64,000 nt of DNA, taken from positions 248,001 through 312,000 of the forward strand of contig NZ_JAVRHK010000003.1 in the NCBI RefSeq assembly GCF_031846585.1. Direction: 5' to 3'. Shown piece by piece: positions 49,853 through 58,242 of the stretch. Below the pieces are notes generated by a model that ran no database searches, was not told the DNA's origin, and worked only from the letters and a program-made list of their open reading frames with translations. The first letter of the stretch is position 1. The number at the start of each line of letters is the position of its first letter. A program made the position numbers and the translations under genes. The stretch comes from Autumnicola musiva. Its GTDB lineage: Bacteria > Bacteroidota > Bacteroidia > Flavobacteriales > Flavobacteriaceae.

Positions 49853-51262
49853 TTAAATATGCAACGCCCTGTCTTCGGTGGCTGCCAAACAGGCTTCTTT
49901 AAAGGTTTCTGAAAAGGTGGGGTGCCCGTGTGACATTCTTGCTATGTCTTCGGCAGCTGCCCTAAATTCCATCGCTACCACCGCTTCGGTGTAGCTGTCT
50001 GCTATGCGAGGGCCTATCATATGCACGCCCAGTATCTCATCGGTTTCCTTATCTGCAATTACTTTTATAAAACCGTCGGTGTCCATACTTATCTTTGCCC
50101 GTGCATTTGCCTTAAAAGGGAAAGAGCCTGTTTTTATACTTTTATTGGCCTTTTTCAGTTCTTCTTCCGTCAAGCCTACACCGGCGACCTCAGGCTGGGT
50201 GTACACGATATTTGGGATAAGCGAATAATTGATATGGGGCTTTTGGCCAACAATCCGTTCGGCTACAAAAACGCCTTCTTCACTGGCTTTATGGGCAAGC
50301 ATTGCCCCCCGGATTACATCCCCAATGGCATACACACCCTTGACGTTGGTTTCAAGGTTTTTATCTACCGTTATCTGTCCTTTCTCATTGGTTTCCACTC
50401 CTATATTTTCAAGCCCTAAACTGGCGGTGTATGGTTTTCGGCCAATGGCCATAAGACAGTAATCGCCATCTAAACTCATTTCTTCTTTATCGGAAAGATT
50501 TTCCGCTTTCAATTCTACTTTATCCTCAGTTGCCGTTGCGTTTGTCACCTTATGTTCCAAATAAAAATCAATTCCCTGTTTTCTAAGGGAACGGTGCAAT
50601 TGATGTCCCAGTGCGCCGTCCATAGTGGCGATAAGGCTATCAAAATATTCTACTATGGAAACCTTTGAACCCAGGCGGGCGAATACGGAACCTATCTCAA
50701 CACCGATAACGCCACCCCCAACGACCATTAAGTGCTTGGGGATTTCCTGTAGGGCAAGGGCTTCGGTAGAAGAGATGATACGCTTTTTGTCTATTTTAAT
50801 ATTGGGCAATGAAGCGGGTTTGGACCCTGTGGCAATGATGATTTTATCGGTTGCTATGGTTTCCGTTTTATCTTCTCCCTTAATTTCAATCGTGTTTTTG
50901 TCCTTGATGGTGCCATGACCTTCATAAACGGTAACCTTGTTCTTTTTCATCAGATAATCAACGCCATTGATGATTTCCTGTACCACATCCTGAACCCTTT
51001 GGCTCATTTTCAGGATATCGACATTGGCCTCTTTAACATCAATCCCAAATTTTTCGAATTGATGCTTGAGTTTGTAATAATGCTCAGAGGCTTCCAACCA
51101 GGCTTTTGACGGGATACAGCCCACGTTTAGACAGGTGCCGCCCAGGGTGCTGTATCTTTCTACAATGGCTATTTTTAATCCTAATTGGGCGCAACGGATC
51201 GCACTTACATACCCGCCCGGGCCAGATCCTATTATAGTTACATCAAATTTTTCCATATTCAT
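49853..51262 (-). CDS. lpd: Dihydrolipoyl dehydrogenase
   Basis: This 469-residue FAD enzyme re-oxidises dihydrolipoamide in 2-oxoacid dehydrogenase complexes. It shows the FAD motif IIGSGPGGYVSAIRCAQLGL, redox pair GTCLNVGCIPSK near residue 44, NAD motif VGGGVIGVEIGSVFARLGS near 185, and the dimer-interface acid-base region SHGHPTFSETFKEA near the C-terminus. All catalytic parts are intact. A second, presumably housekeeping copy is expected in the chromosome. In this cassette it may supply thiol redox power against metals. Confidence 0.93.
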   Translation of the reverse strand: MNMEKFDVTIIGSGPGGYVSAIRCAQLGLKIAIVERYSTLGGTCLNVGCIPSKAWLEASEHYYKLKHQFEKFGIDVKEANVDILKMSQRVQDVVQEIINGVDYLMKKNKVTVYEGHGTIKDKNTIEIKGEDKTETIATDKIIIATGSKPASLPNIKIDKKRIISSTEALALQEIPKHLMVVGGGVIGVEIGSVFARLGSKVSIVEYFDSLIATMDGALGHQLHRSLRKQGIDFYLEHKVTNATATEDKVELKAENLSDKEEMSLDGDYCLMAIGRKPYTASLGLENIGVETNEKGQITVDKNLETNVKGVYAIGDVIRGAMLAHKASEEGVFVAERIVGQKPHINYSLIPNIVYTQPEVAGVGLTEEELKKANKSIKTGSFPFKANARAKISMDTDGFIKVIADKETDEILGVHMIGPRIADSYTEAVVAMEFRAAAEDIARMSHGHPTFSETFKEACLAATEDRALHI

Positions 51263-51346
51263 ATTTTTTTTAAGTTCGTTACGGTGGAAAAAACCTTAAG
51301 CTTGACCATTGGGGGCTGGGATTCAGGCTTAAGGCACTCCCACCTA

Positions 51347-51775
51347 TTATTTTTTACTACAATTTTTACATATCCCTTTTAATACCAGGTTCACATCGTT
51401 CACCTCATACTGGTCTGGCAAACTCTCTTCCGATATTTTATTTGGTAAACAGATTGTTTTCTTACAATCGGTACAATGAAAGTGCATATGTAAACCTGTA
51501 CTGAGTTTAACATTGGTGTTTTCATCAGAAAGCGCATATTTTGCAAAAGCAGTTCCATCGTCAATTTGGTGCACCATGCTTTTTTTCTCAAAGAGCTTTA
51601 TCGTCCTATAGAAAGTGGTCTTATTGGCTGTTTTGATATTTTTATGGATAAAGACTTTTTGCATTTCATTTAAACTTACCGCATAAGTTTTCCTTTTGAG
51701 GTATTTGTAAATTTTCAACCTCATTTCAGTGGAACGTATCCCTTTGGACGATAATTTTTTTTCCGTTTTTGTCAT
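51347..51775 (-). CDS. Fur-family metal regulator, first
   Basis: This 142-residue winged-helix regulator has a DNA-binding N-terminal half (KGIRSTEMRLKIYKYLKRKT; TFYRTIKLFEKKSMVHQIDD) and a C-terminal zinc domain with HMHFHCTDCKKTICLP and ICKNC. It resembles Zur/PerR-like Fur proteins. It lies between the P1B-4 ATPase and lpd, and probably controls the metal block. The second Fur-like protein at 56098 has the same layout, so they may be duplicates within the element. Confidence 0.9.
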   Translation of the reverse strand: MTKTEKKLSSKGIRSTEMRLKIYKYLKRKTYAVSLNEMQKVFIHKNIKTANKTTFYRTIKLFEKKSMVHQIDDGTAFAKYALSDENTNVKLSTGLHMHFHCTDCKKTICLPNKISEESLPDQYEVNDVNLVLKGICKNCSKK

Positions 51776-51813
51776 TTTATATTCTTTCGAAAAACAGTCT
51801 AAGTCCGGATTTT

Positions 51814-54366
51814 CTATTCTTTTTTATAAGCCAAAAGCCTTAACGCATTAAAAACCACCAGTAGTGTGGAACCTTCATGGATTACAACCGCCATTCCAAT
51901 ATTTGCCAAGCCGAATATGGTTGAAGGTATAAGTAGGGCAACAATACCAAGGCTTACCCAAAGGTTCTGTCTGATAATCGCCTTTGCCTTCCTGCTTAAG
52001 CCTATGGCAAAGGGCAGGGTTTCCAACTTGTCGGCCATTAGCGCAATATCCGCCGTTTCTAGGGCCACATCACTTCCAGCAGCACCCATAGCTATTCCTA
52101 CAGTGCTGTTTGCCATGGCAGGGGCATCATTAACGCCATCGCCCACCATTGCCACCTTGGATTCCTTTTCTTTTAATTCTTTTATAGCATCCACTTTTTC
52201 TTCCGGTAATAAACTACCCCAGGCATCGGTCAATCCTATTTCTTCTGCTACTGCGTCTGCTACCTTCTGGTTATCACCAGTAAGCATGATCATTCGTTTA
52301 ATTCCTATTTCTTTTAATTTTTTAAGGGTTCCCTTGGCGGCTTCACGAGGGGTATCCATTAATGCAATGATGCCTATATATTCTTCATTTTTTCGTATAA
52401 GCATTGTTGTATTTCCACCACCTTCAAGACCACGCACTTTCGTAGCTATTTTTTCGGAAGGTGTACTCTCATCAAGCCCTTCGTACAGGTCGAGGTTACC
52501 TATATAGATTTTATCATTGCCAAATGATGCTTTAATCCCTTTACCCAGAACTGCCTCTAAATTAGAGGCATTTGGGATTTCCTCGCCTTCCAGACGCTCT
52601 TTTCCATCACGAACTACAGCTTTGGCCAGGGGGTGATCACTAAGACCTTCCACGGCTACTGCTATTTTGAGAAGTTCATTGTCTGAAATATCCCCAAGTG
52701 GCACCACTTGGGTAAGTTTTGGCTTTCCTTCCGTTAGAGTTCCGGTTTTATCAAAGGCTAGGGCGGTAATAACCCCCAGGTCCTCCAGAGGGCGCCCTCC
52801 TTTAATTAATACCCCGCCACGGGCAGCTCTGGCCACTCCACTTAATACAGCACTTGGGGTCGAGATTGCCAACGCACAGGGACTTGCAGCTACTAATACG
52901 GCCATCGCCCTGTAAAAGCTGGCGCTAAAGGGTTCGTCAATAACTAAAAAAGCAAACAAAAGAATCCCGACCAAAATAAGGACGGACGGCACAAAATATT
53001 TTTCAAATTTATCGGTGAGCAACTGGGTAGGCGATTTTTGAGTCTGAGCTTCGTTAACCAGTTTCACCAATCGGGAAAGCGTTGAATCTTTGGCTGCTTT
53101 GATAACTTTAATCTCCAAAGTATTGTTCCCATTGATCGTTCCGGCAAAAACGCGGTTTTCATCTTTAATATCATCTACCTCTGAGTAATCCTTCTCAACA
53201 TCTTCTACGGGAACTTTATCTACCGGTACACTCTCCCCGGTTATTGGAGCCTGGTTAACACTACTCTGCCCATCTACCACTACGCCATCTGCAGATATTT
53301 TACTATTTGGTTTCACCACAATGATATCCCCAATATTGAGTTTTTCGATACCAACTTCTTCCGTTTTACCATTTTTCTTAACCAAAGCTGTTTTTGGCGC
53401 CAGTTCTGCCAGTGCAGCTATAGATTTTCGTGCTTTGTTCATTGCATAATGCTCCAAGGCATGCCCCAGGCTAAAGAGAAATAATAACAAAGCTCCTTCA
53501 GCCCATTCCCCAAGAATAGCTGCTCCTATAGCTGCGACCAACATGAGAAAATCAATTTCAAATCCACCTTTGGCTACGGTCTGTATGGCTTCTTTTGCTG
53601 TAAAGTAACCTCCAAAAAAGTAGGCACCTATGTATAGGGATAAGCTGACCCATTCCGGTATTGATGTTACGTAGGACAAACCAAAACCAATACCCAAAAG
53701 AGCACCACAAATAATAGCAAAAATAAGTTCGGTGTTTTTCCCAAAAATACCTCCGTGGGCGTGGGAATGTTCTTCCCCGGCCCCGTGGCTATCCGCTTCT
53801 CTATGATTCTGGAGATCAGTATCTTTATGCTTTTGTTCTTCTATATCCCTTACCTTTTCTTTATTTAAATTTTGAGGATTCTTTTCGGCAGATTTAAAGC
53901 CCTTATTCTCAGCAGAGGAGCTTTTTTTAACTTGTAGGTTTTCTTTTTCGAGCTTTGTAGTTATCTCATCAAAACTTGTTTCCCGTTTATCATATTCTAA
54001 ACGGATCATTCCTCCGGCATTGGCGGAAGCTTCCAAAACACCATTGATATTCAACAGACTCTTTTCTATAGTCCTTGCATGCCGGGTATGTCTAATCCCC
54101 TCAACCTCTATAAGCAAATGTCCATATTTCGCGGTAATTTCAGCCCCGGTTCTTTCTGCCAATGATTGAATGCGGTCAATAGAAATTATATCCGGATCGT
54201 AATGAAAGCACAATTGTGGCACCGTATCTTCCTGATCATCCGCTATGTGGACTTTTTCAAGGCCATTTTCGGCTTCCAGTTCCTTAATTAGCCTTTCCAC
54301 ACAAGCGTCTTTTTCATTAGGTACCTGTGGAAGGATTACGGGAATTTTGATTTTTAGTTTTTTCAT
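51814..54366 (-). CDS. P1B-4-type heavy-metal ATPase
   Basis: This 850-residue pump has a degenerate HMA-type double domain at the N-terminus (about 1-150, Cys but no CxxC), a His-rich linker (EEHSHAHGG near 200), then the core: TGESVPVD, the membrane motif SPC in LVAASPCALAISTPS, DKTGTLTEG, SDHPLAKAV, GDGVNDAPAMA, and HEGSTLLVVFNALRLL in the last helix. SPC plus HEG(G/S)T is the signature of the P1B-4 group, which exports Co(II), Fe(II) or Zn(II). Upstream, in frame, lies a decayed SpoIIAA-like gene. Confidence 0.93.
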   Translation of the reverse strand: MKKLKIKIPVILPQVPNEKDACVERLIKELEAENGLEKVHIADDQEDTVPQLCFHYDPDIISIDRIQSLAERTGAEITAKYGHLLIEVEGIRHTRHARTIEKSLLNINGVLEASANAGGMIRLEYDKRETSFDEITTKLEKENLQVKKSSSAENKGFKSAEKNPQNLNKEKVRDIEEQKHKDTDLQNHREADSHGAGEEHSHAHGGIFGKNTELIFAIICGALLGIGFGLSYVTSIPEWVSLSLYIGAYFFGGYFTAKEAIQTVAKGGFEIDFLMLVAAIGAAILGEWAEGALLLFLFSLGHALEHYAMNKARKSIAALAELAPKTALVKKNGKTEEVGIEKLNIGDIIVVKPNSKISADGVVVDGQSSVNQAPITGESVPVDKVPVEDVEKDYSEVDDIKDENRVFAGTINGNNTLEIKVIKAAKDSTLSRLVKLVNEAQTQKSPTQLLTDKFEKYFVPSVLILVGILLFAFLVIDEPFSASFYRAMAVLVAASPCALAISTPSAVLSGVARAARGGVLIKGGRPLEDLGVITALAFDKTGTLTEGKPKLTQVVPLGDISDNELLKIAVAVEGLSDHPLAKAVVRDGKERLEGEEIPNASNLEAVLGKGIKASFGNDKIYIGNLDLYEGLDESTPSEKIATKVRGLEGGGNTTMLIRKNEEYIGIIALMDTPREAAKGTLKKLKEIGIKRMIMLTGDNQKVADAVAEEIGLTDAWGSLLPEEKVDAIKELKEKESKVAMVGDGVNDAPAMANSTVGIAMGAAGSDVALETADIALMADKLETLPFAIGLSRKAKAIIRQNLWVSLGIVALLIPSTIFGLANIGMAVVIHEGSTLLVVFNALRLLAYKKE

Positions 54367-54369
54367 ATC

Positions 54370-54619
54370 CTTAGTTATTTGTATCCAGTTTTTTGCTTGT
54401 TCCTTATCCTGAAGGTCAAAATATTTGACTTCTGAACCGGTAAAGAAATGAGTAGCTTTAACGACCCATTCCTGCTATTTTTTTCGCCTACAAATTTTAT
54501 GACTTTTTTCGATGATATTGTGGATTAGCGGATGGGTTTTTTATATCCTTCTTCGTGATTCTACCATTGATTTTAGCAGCAATCAAGTTTTCTTTTTCTA
54601 TGTCCAATACCTATATCAT
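54370..54619 (-). pseudogene. Decayed SpoIIAA-like gene upstream of the P1B-4 ATPase
   Basis: On the minus strand the reading from ATG 54619 gives MI, a TAG, then VLDIEKENLIAAKINGRITK and KDIKN. After a frame change it gives HPLIHNIIEKSHKI, then an apparent internal loss of about 40 codons and another TAG (54475-54477). It ends with QEWVVKATHFFTG, EVKYFDLQDKEQAKNWI, matching the C-terminus of the intact SpoIIAA-like proteins at 43794 and 55712. The final part is in frame with the ATPase start. It is clearly a relic. Confidence 0.75.
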
Positions 54620-54643
54620 TTTTTCAATTTTATAGGGTTTATA

Positions 54644-55405
54644 TTAATTTAAGTGTATCTCCAAATACTCCAGAGCCTCAGGCATATCCAACTCGCGGGT
54701 TCCGTTCCCGGTTCTGATAAAGAAATGCGAACGATCGCCCAAATTCAAATACACAGGTTTTTGTGATTTGTGAACCCTTACATAACAGATATCCTTTTCT
54801 TCGAATTGGTAAAAGGCCACTTTAACCAAAGGGCAAAAATGAGTGCCGAACTTGAGGGACACCAATTGCATTATATATTGCTCAAACCCGTCCTTGCCAG
54901 GTTTTTTTAAAGTACCGCAATCCTGTTCCAGCCCCAGAATACTACCTTCATCATCAATTCCGATAATTAAATGCCCTTCTTGGGTGTTCATAAACCCGGC
55001 AATTGTTTTTGCTATTACGTCCTCCAAAGCCTTATTCGGTTTAAACTGCCTCAAATCCCATCTCAAGGTAGATTTAAATTCTACTTGCTGGTTTTCTCCT
55101 GCCGCAATCAGCTCCCTGATCTCCTCCAGCTTATCTCTTCTTCCGGTCAATTGAAATATTCTTTGCCTGACCATAAACATAAGCGACAAGGCAATGCCCA
55201 GCAGTCCAAATAGCAATTTGATGATGGCTTGATCCAAATCCCATGAACTAACTTCCTGCTGATATGAAGCAAGCAGAGATTTCCACCATTCGCCATTACC
55301 TCCCTGCATGTCATACATGTGGAGTGAAATAACCAGGGGCTGTATTATAAATAAGCCAAGGGCTAATCCAATGAATATAAAAACAAATACTTTGCGTTTT
55401 TTCAT
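54644..55405 (-). CDS. Membrane-anchored AlbA_2/Schlafen-like ATP-binding domain protein
   Basis: This 253-residue protein has two N-terminal membrane helices (VFIFIGLALGLFIIQPLVIS; LLFGLLGIALSLMFMV) and a cytosolic AlbA_2-type domain. The domain starts ELIAAGENQQVEFKSTLRWD and contains TIAGFMNTQEGHLIIGIDDE and VRVHKSQKPVYL. Such domains are found in putative DNA-binding or nucleotide-binding regulators. It lies between the decayed SpoIIAA-like gene and a SHOCT protein. Function unknown. Confidence 0.85.
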   Translation of the reverse strand: MKKRKVFVFIFIGLALGLFIIQPLVISLHMYDMQGGNGEWWKSLLASYQQEVSSWDLDQAIIKLLFGLLGIALSLMFMVRQRIFQLTGRRDKLEEIRELIAAGENQQVEFKSTLRWDLRQFKPNKALEDVIAKTIAGFMNTQEGHLIIGIDDEGSILGLEQDCGTLKKPGKDGFEQYIMQLVSLKFGTHFCPLVKVAFYQFEEKDICYVRVHKSQKPVYLNLGDRSHFFIRTGNGTRELDMPEALEYLEIHLN

Positions 55406-55462
55406 TTTTACCTTCTTTTATAAGCCATAGGTGCCATCGCTTTCGATGCCTGTGCCTTATAA

Positions 55463-55681
55463 CTACTTCTTCTTATCCTGAAGGACTTTCTTCTTTTGTT
55501 CAAATTCCTCATCGCTTATCTCGCCCCGGGCGTATCGTTCTCTCAGGGCTTCCATAGCCTTATCCTTCCGTCTATTTTGTCCCGGGGTGGGATAAGGAAT
55601 TAAGAATATCCAAAAGATGAGGATTATCCAAAGCCCCCACCATATCCAGTGCATTCCCCCAAAATTCCAGTTGTCCATCAT
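55463..55681 (-). CDS. SHOCT-domain small membrane protein
   Basis: This 72-residue protein has one Trp-rich hydrophobic helix (MHWIWWGLWIILIFWIFLIP) and a C-terminal SHOCT domain (ALRERYARGEISDEEFEQKK). SHOCT modules are short oligomerisation helices found in many envelope proteins. It lies 30 bp downstream of the second intact SpoIIAA-like gene on the same strand, and is followed by the AlbA_2 gene. Confidence 0.88.
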   Translation of the reverse strand: MMDNWNFGGMHWIWWGLWIILIFWIFLIPYPTPGQNRRKDKAMEALRERYARGEISDEEFEQKKKVLQDKKK

Positions 55682-55711
55682 AATCTTTCTGTTTAAATTT
55701 ATTTAACTTTT

Positions 55712-56071
55712 TTAATGATTTCCTTTCTCCATCCATTCCTTGGCCAAATGTTTTTCTTCAAGGCTAAAGAATTTAATATGTGCCTTTGTAAAGGGTATCA
55801 AAACTTCGGTAAACTGTTCCTGCCATTTTGTAATTCCCACCAATGCAACCTTTTTAACGCGTTCTTCATTCGGAAGTTTCAGTTCAATGCCCTTCCAATA
55901 CGCACTTGCAGTCCACCCCTCAAAATTTTCCATTTCAATATACCAGTATACTTTATGGTTTGCCTGTATATGGTTTTTTAATTGAGATATCAAATTGTCA
56001 TAATCGGTAGCATCCAATCTATTTTGAGCTACCATATATACCTTGTTTTCTTTTTTATAAATTTTCATCAT
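55712..56071 (-). CDS. SpoIIAA-like STAS/SEC14-type protein, second copy
   Basis: This 119-residue soluble protein is a diverged copy of that at 43794-44150: HIQANHKVYWYIEMENFEGW, KKVALVGITKWQEQFTEVLI, and KFFSLEEKHLAKEWMEKG align by eye over the whole length. It lies 26 bp downstream of the second Fur gene and upstream of the SHOCT gene. With the relic at 54370 it makes three family members in this block. Role unknown, possibly in metal or stress response. Confidence 0.85.
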   Translation of the reverse strand: MMKIYKKENKVYMVAQNRLDATDYDNLISQLKNHIQANHKVYWYIEMENFEGWTASAYWKGIELKLPNEERVKKVALVGITKWQEQFTEVLIPFTKAHIKFFSLEEKHLAKEWMEKGNH

Positions 56072-56097
56072 TGTTCCAATTTTTTAAATCAAAAAAC

Positions 56098-56520
56098 TTA
56101 ATCCAAGTCATTGCTACATTTCTCACAGACTCCCTTAGCCACCAGATTAATATCCTCTGCCACGTAACCTTCGGGCAGATTTATCTGAGGGATTTTATGT
56201 TCTGTAAGGCACACGGTTTCCCCGCAACTATTGCAATGAAAATGTAAGTGAAGGTCGTTACCCACCTCGCATTCACAATTGTCTTCACACAGGGCATATT
56301 TAATGATGCCGGTGCCATCCTCAATTTGATGCACAATTCCTTTTTCTTCAAATGTCTTCATAGTACGGAAAAGCGTACTCCTTTCCGAGCTTTCGAAATC
56401 TTTCCCAAGGTCGCCTAAACTAATGGCCACATTCAATTGTGCCAACCGTTTATAGGTCATCAGGCGCATTGCCGTAGGGCGGATGCCTTTGCTTTCTAAC
56501 TTTTTTACTATTTTTTCCAT
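56098..56520 (-). CDS. Fur-family metal regulator, second
   Basis: This 140-residue winged-helix protein has KGIRPTAMRLMTYKRLAQLN and STLFRTMKTFEEKGIVHQIE in the DNA-binding half. The C-terminal zinc domain has HLHFHCNSCGETVCLTEHKI and VCEKC, plus an added CEDNCECEV segment not found in the first Fur-like protein. It lies 24 bp downstream of the PII-like gene, so it may sense metal and regulate the adjoining CusBA efflux genes. Confidence 0.9.
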   Translation of the reverse strand: MEKIVKKLESKGIRPTAMRLMTYKRLAQLNVAISLGDLGKDFESSERSTLFRTMKTFEEKGIVHQIEDGTGIIKYALCEDNCECEVGNDLHLHFHCNSCGETVCLTEHKIPQINLPEGYVAEDINLVAKGVCEKCSNDLD

Positions 56521-56544
56521 TGGGCGTAAAAGGGTTTAGAAAAT

Positions 56545-56874
56545 TTAACGCTTTAAGGATTCCCCGGTTTTTATCTTGAAAGCATCTTCAATGTCAGACA
56601 AATAAATGATGCCATCACCTGGATCCGGTGTTTTCCCGTTTTCCAGGATGATATTGATAGCCGATTGTGCTTCTTCATTTTGACATACCAGTTCTAACTT
56701 TACCACCGGGCTGTCGGTTACACGGAAATCTAAAGAAGGTGATGCGCCTTTTGCTTTAAATGCTCCGGTACCTTCCCCCTGAGACAGCGTCATACTTTTG
56801 AATCCGCTTTCGCTAAGGGATTCTATCACTATTTGAACCCGTTTTGGCTTTATAAATGCTTTTATTTCTTTCAT
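56545..56874 (-). CDS. PII-like protein next to the efflux genes
   Basis: This 109-residue ferredoxin-like trimer protein of the GlnB/PII superfamily has MKEIKAFIKPKRVQIVIESL at the start and the ILENGKTPDPGDGIIYLSDI region near the C-terminus. The T-loop is short and lacks the uridylylated Tyr of GlnB. PII-like proteins next to RND/CusA genes (for example CutA-like or NRII types) are thought to sense metals or nucleotides. It follows cusB by about 95 bp. Confidence 0.85.
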   Translation of the reverse strand: MKEIKAFIKPKRVQIVIESLSESGFKSMTLSQGEGTGAFKAKGASPSLDFRVTDSPVVKLELVCQNEEAQSAINIILENGKTPDPGDGIIYLSDIEDAFKIKTGESLKR

Positions 56875-56969
56875 TACTGTGGTTTTAATTTAGTATTAAG
56901 GATGAACCCTCTGGAATTTTAATCAAGACAAACATTTAACAGAGAGTCCATCCATCTATTTTTTTTAAT

Positions 56970-58220
56970 TTAATGACCATGGGAAGTCTGGCTTTTCTGC
57001 ATTTCAGAGACCAGATAATAGGCATTATTATAAGCAACCAAAGTACCTTCAGGCAGAGGCTCCAGCAGTTTAATTTCAACCCAACCATCTTCAGTTATTC
57101 CCGTTCTTACCTGCACCGGTTTCAATTCCCACTCGGTTTCACCATCTTCCTGGTGTTTTTGGGCCGTAAAGATGTAGGGATTTCCTTCTTCTTCAATTAT
57201 TGCTTCTTCCGGTAAGGCAGGAACAGCTTCTTCACCCGTCCTGATTTTTCCGTTTATATACATCCCCGGAATTAGAAAATCTTCTTTATTATCGATTTCT
57301 GCATGCACATGTACCGCTTTGGGGTTTTGTTCAAATTGTTTCCCCACTGAATAAATTTCCCCGGTTAAATTACTGCCTGGAACCGATTCCAGTGTAAACG
57401 CAATCTTTTGGCCTTCTTTCACCTTATAAATATCTTTTTCAAAAACCATTAGATCGGCATGAACATGTTCATTATCAACTACCATAAACATGCTGGTTTG
57501 CGGCTCCACATACTGTCCTATCTGCACCAGTACTTTTTCTATATAACCTCCAATTGGGCTTACTACCGGAATATATTCATATAATTCACCGTCTCTAACC
57601 TGGGAAGCATTTAGGTTTAACTGGCGTAATTGTGATTCGTACCCCCGTACTTCACCTTGTACAGACTGGTAATCGGATTGGGTCTGTTGAAAAGTTTTTC
57701 CAGATCCTACCTCTGCTTCATATAAACGTTTCTGTCTTTCAAATTCCTTTTCCAAAAATTGCATCCTACTATATGCATTAATATAATCAGACTGCATTCT
57801 GGTTAAATTTGGGTGAGAAAGATAAGCCAACACCTGACCTTTATTTACCTTATCCCCCTCAATAACCTTTATAGAAGTTATATTACCGCCTAAAATTGCC
57901 GTAACGGTAGCTTCATATTGTGGCGGCACTTCTAACTGGCCATTGGCTTCCACAATACCGGACAAAGCTTTTTTAGGTAAGGTATCTACTTTGATGCCCA
58001 AACTATTGAATTTCATCTCTGAAAGATGTACTGAACGCATCCCGCCTTCTTCTTCACCGTGTTCTTCATCTCCTTCCTCACCGTGATTTTCACCTTCTTC
58101 GGTATTAGTAGTTGCAGTTTCACTGGAAGCGTCATCCCCTTCCTCAGGATTTTCTTTACATCCAAAGAATATGCTGAGCGTTAAGGCAAGCATTAAAATA
58201 TTTATTGATCTTGTATTCAT
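56970..58220 (-). CDS. cusB: Metal-efflux RND adaptor protein (CusB/CzcB)
   Basis: This 416-residue periplasmic adaptor joins the RND pump to the outer-membrane channel. It has a lipoprotein signal (MNTRSINILMLALTLSIFFGC), then an acidic His-containing stretch (EEGDEEHGEEEGG), the lipoyl-like segment VTAILGGNITSIKVIEGDKV, a hairpin with FLEKEFERQKRLYEAEVGSG, and YIPVVSPIGGYIEKVLVQIG. A C-terminal domain (VQVRTGITEDGWVEIKLLEP) and a final HGH follow. It lies 22 bp downstream of the pump gene. Confidence 0.93.
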   Translation of the reverse strand: MNTRSINILMLALTLSIFFGCKENPEEGDDASSETATTNTEEGENHGEEGDEEHGEEEGGMRSVHLSEMKFNSLGIKVDTLPKKALSGIVEANGQLEVPPQYEATVTAILGGNITSIKVIEGDKVNKGQVLAYLSHPNLTRMQSDYINAYSRMQFLEKEFERQKRLYEAEVGSGKTFQQTQSDYQSVQGEVRGYESQLRQLNLNASQVRDGELYEYIPVVSPIGGYIEKVLVQIGQYVEPQTSMFMVVDNEHVHADLMVFEKDIYKVKEGQKIAFTLESVPGSNLTGEIYSVGKQFEQNPKAVHVHAEIDNKEDFLIPGMYINGKIRTGEEAVPALPEEAIIEEEGNPYIFTAQKHQEDGETEWELKPVQVRTGITEDGWVEIKLLEPLPEGTLVAYNNAYYLVSEMQKSQTSHGH

Positions 58221-58242
58221 ATCGATTTTCTTATTTTAATTT

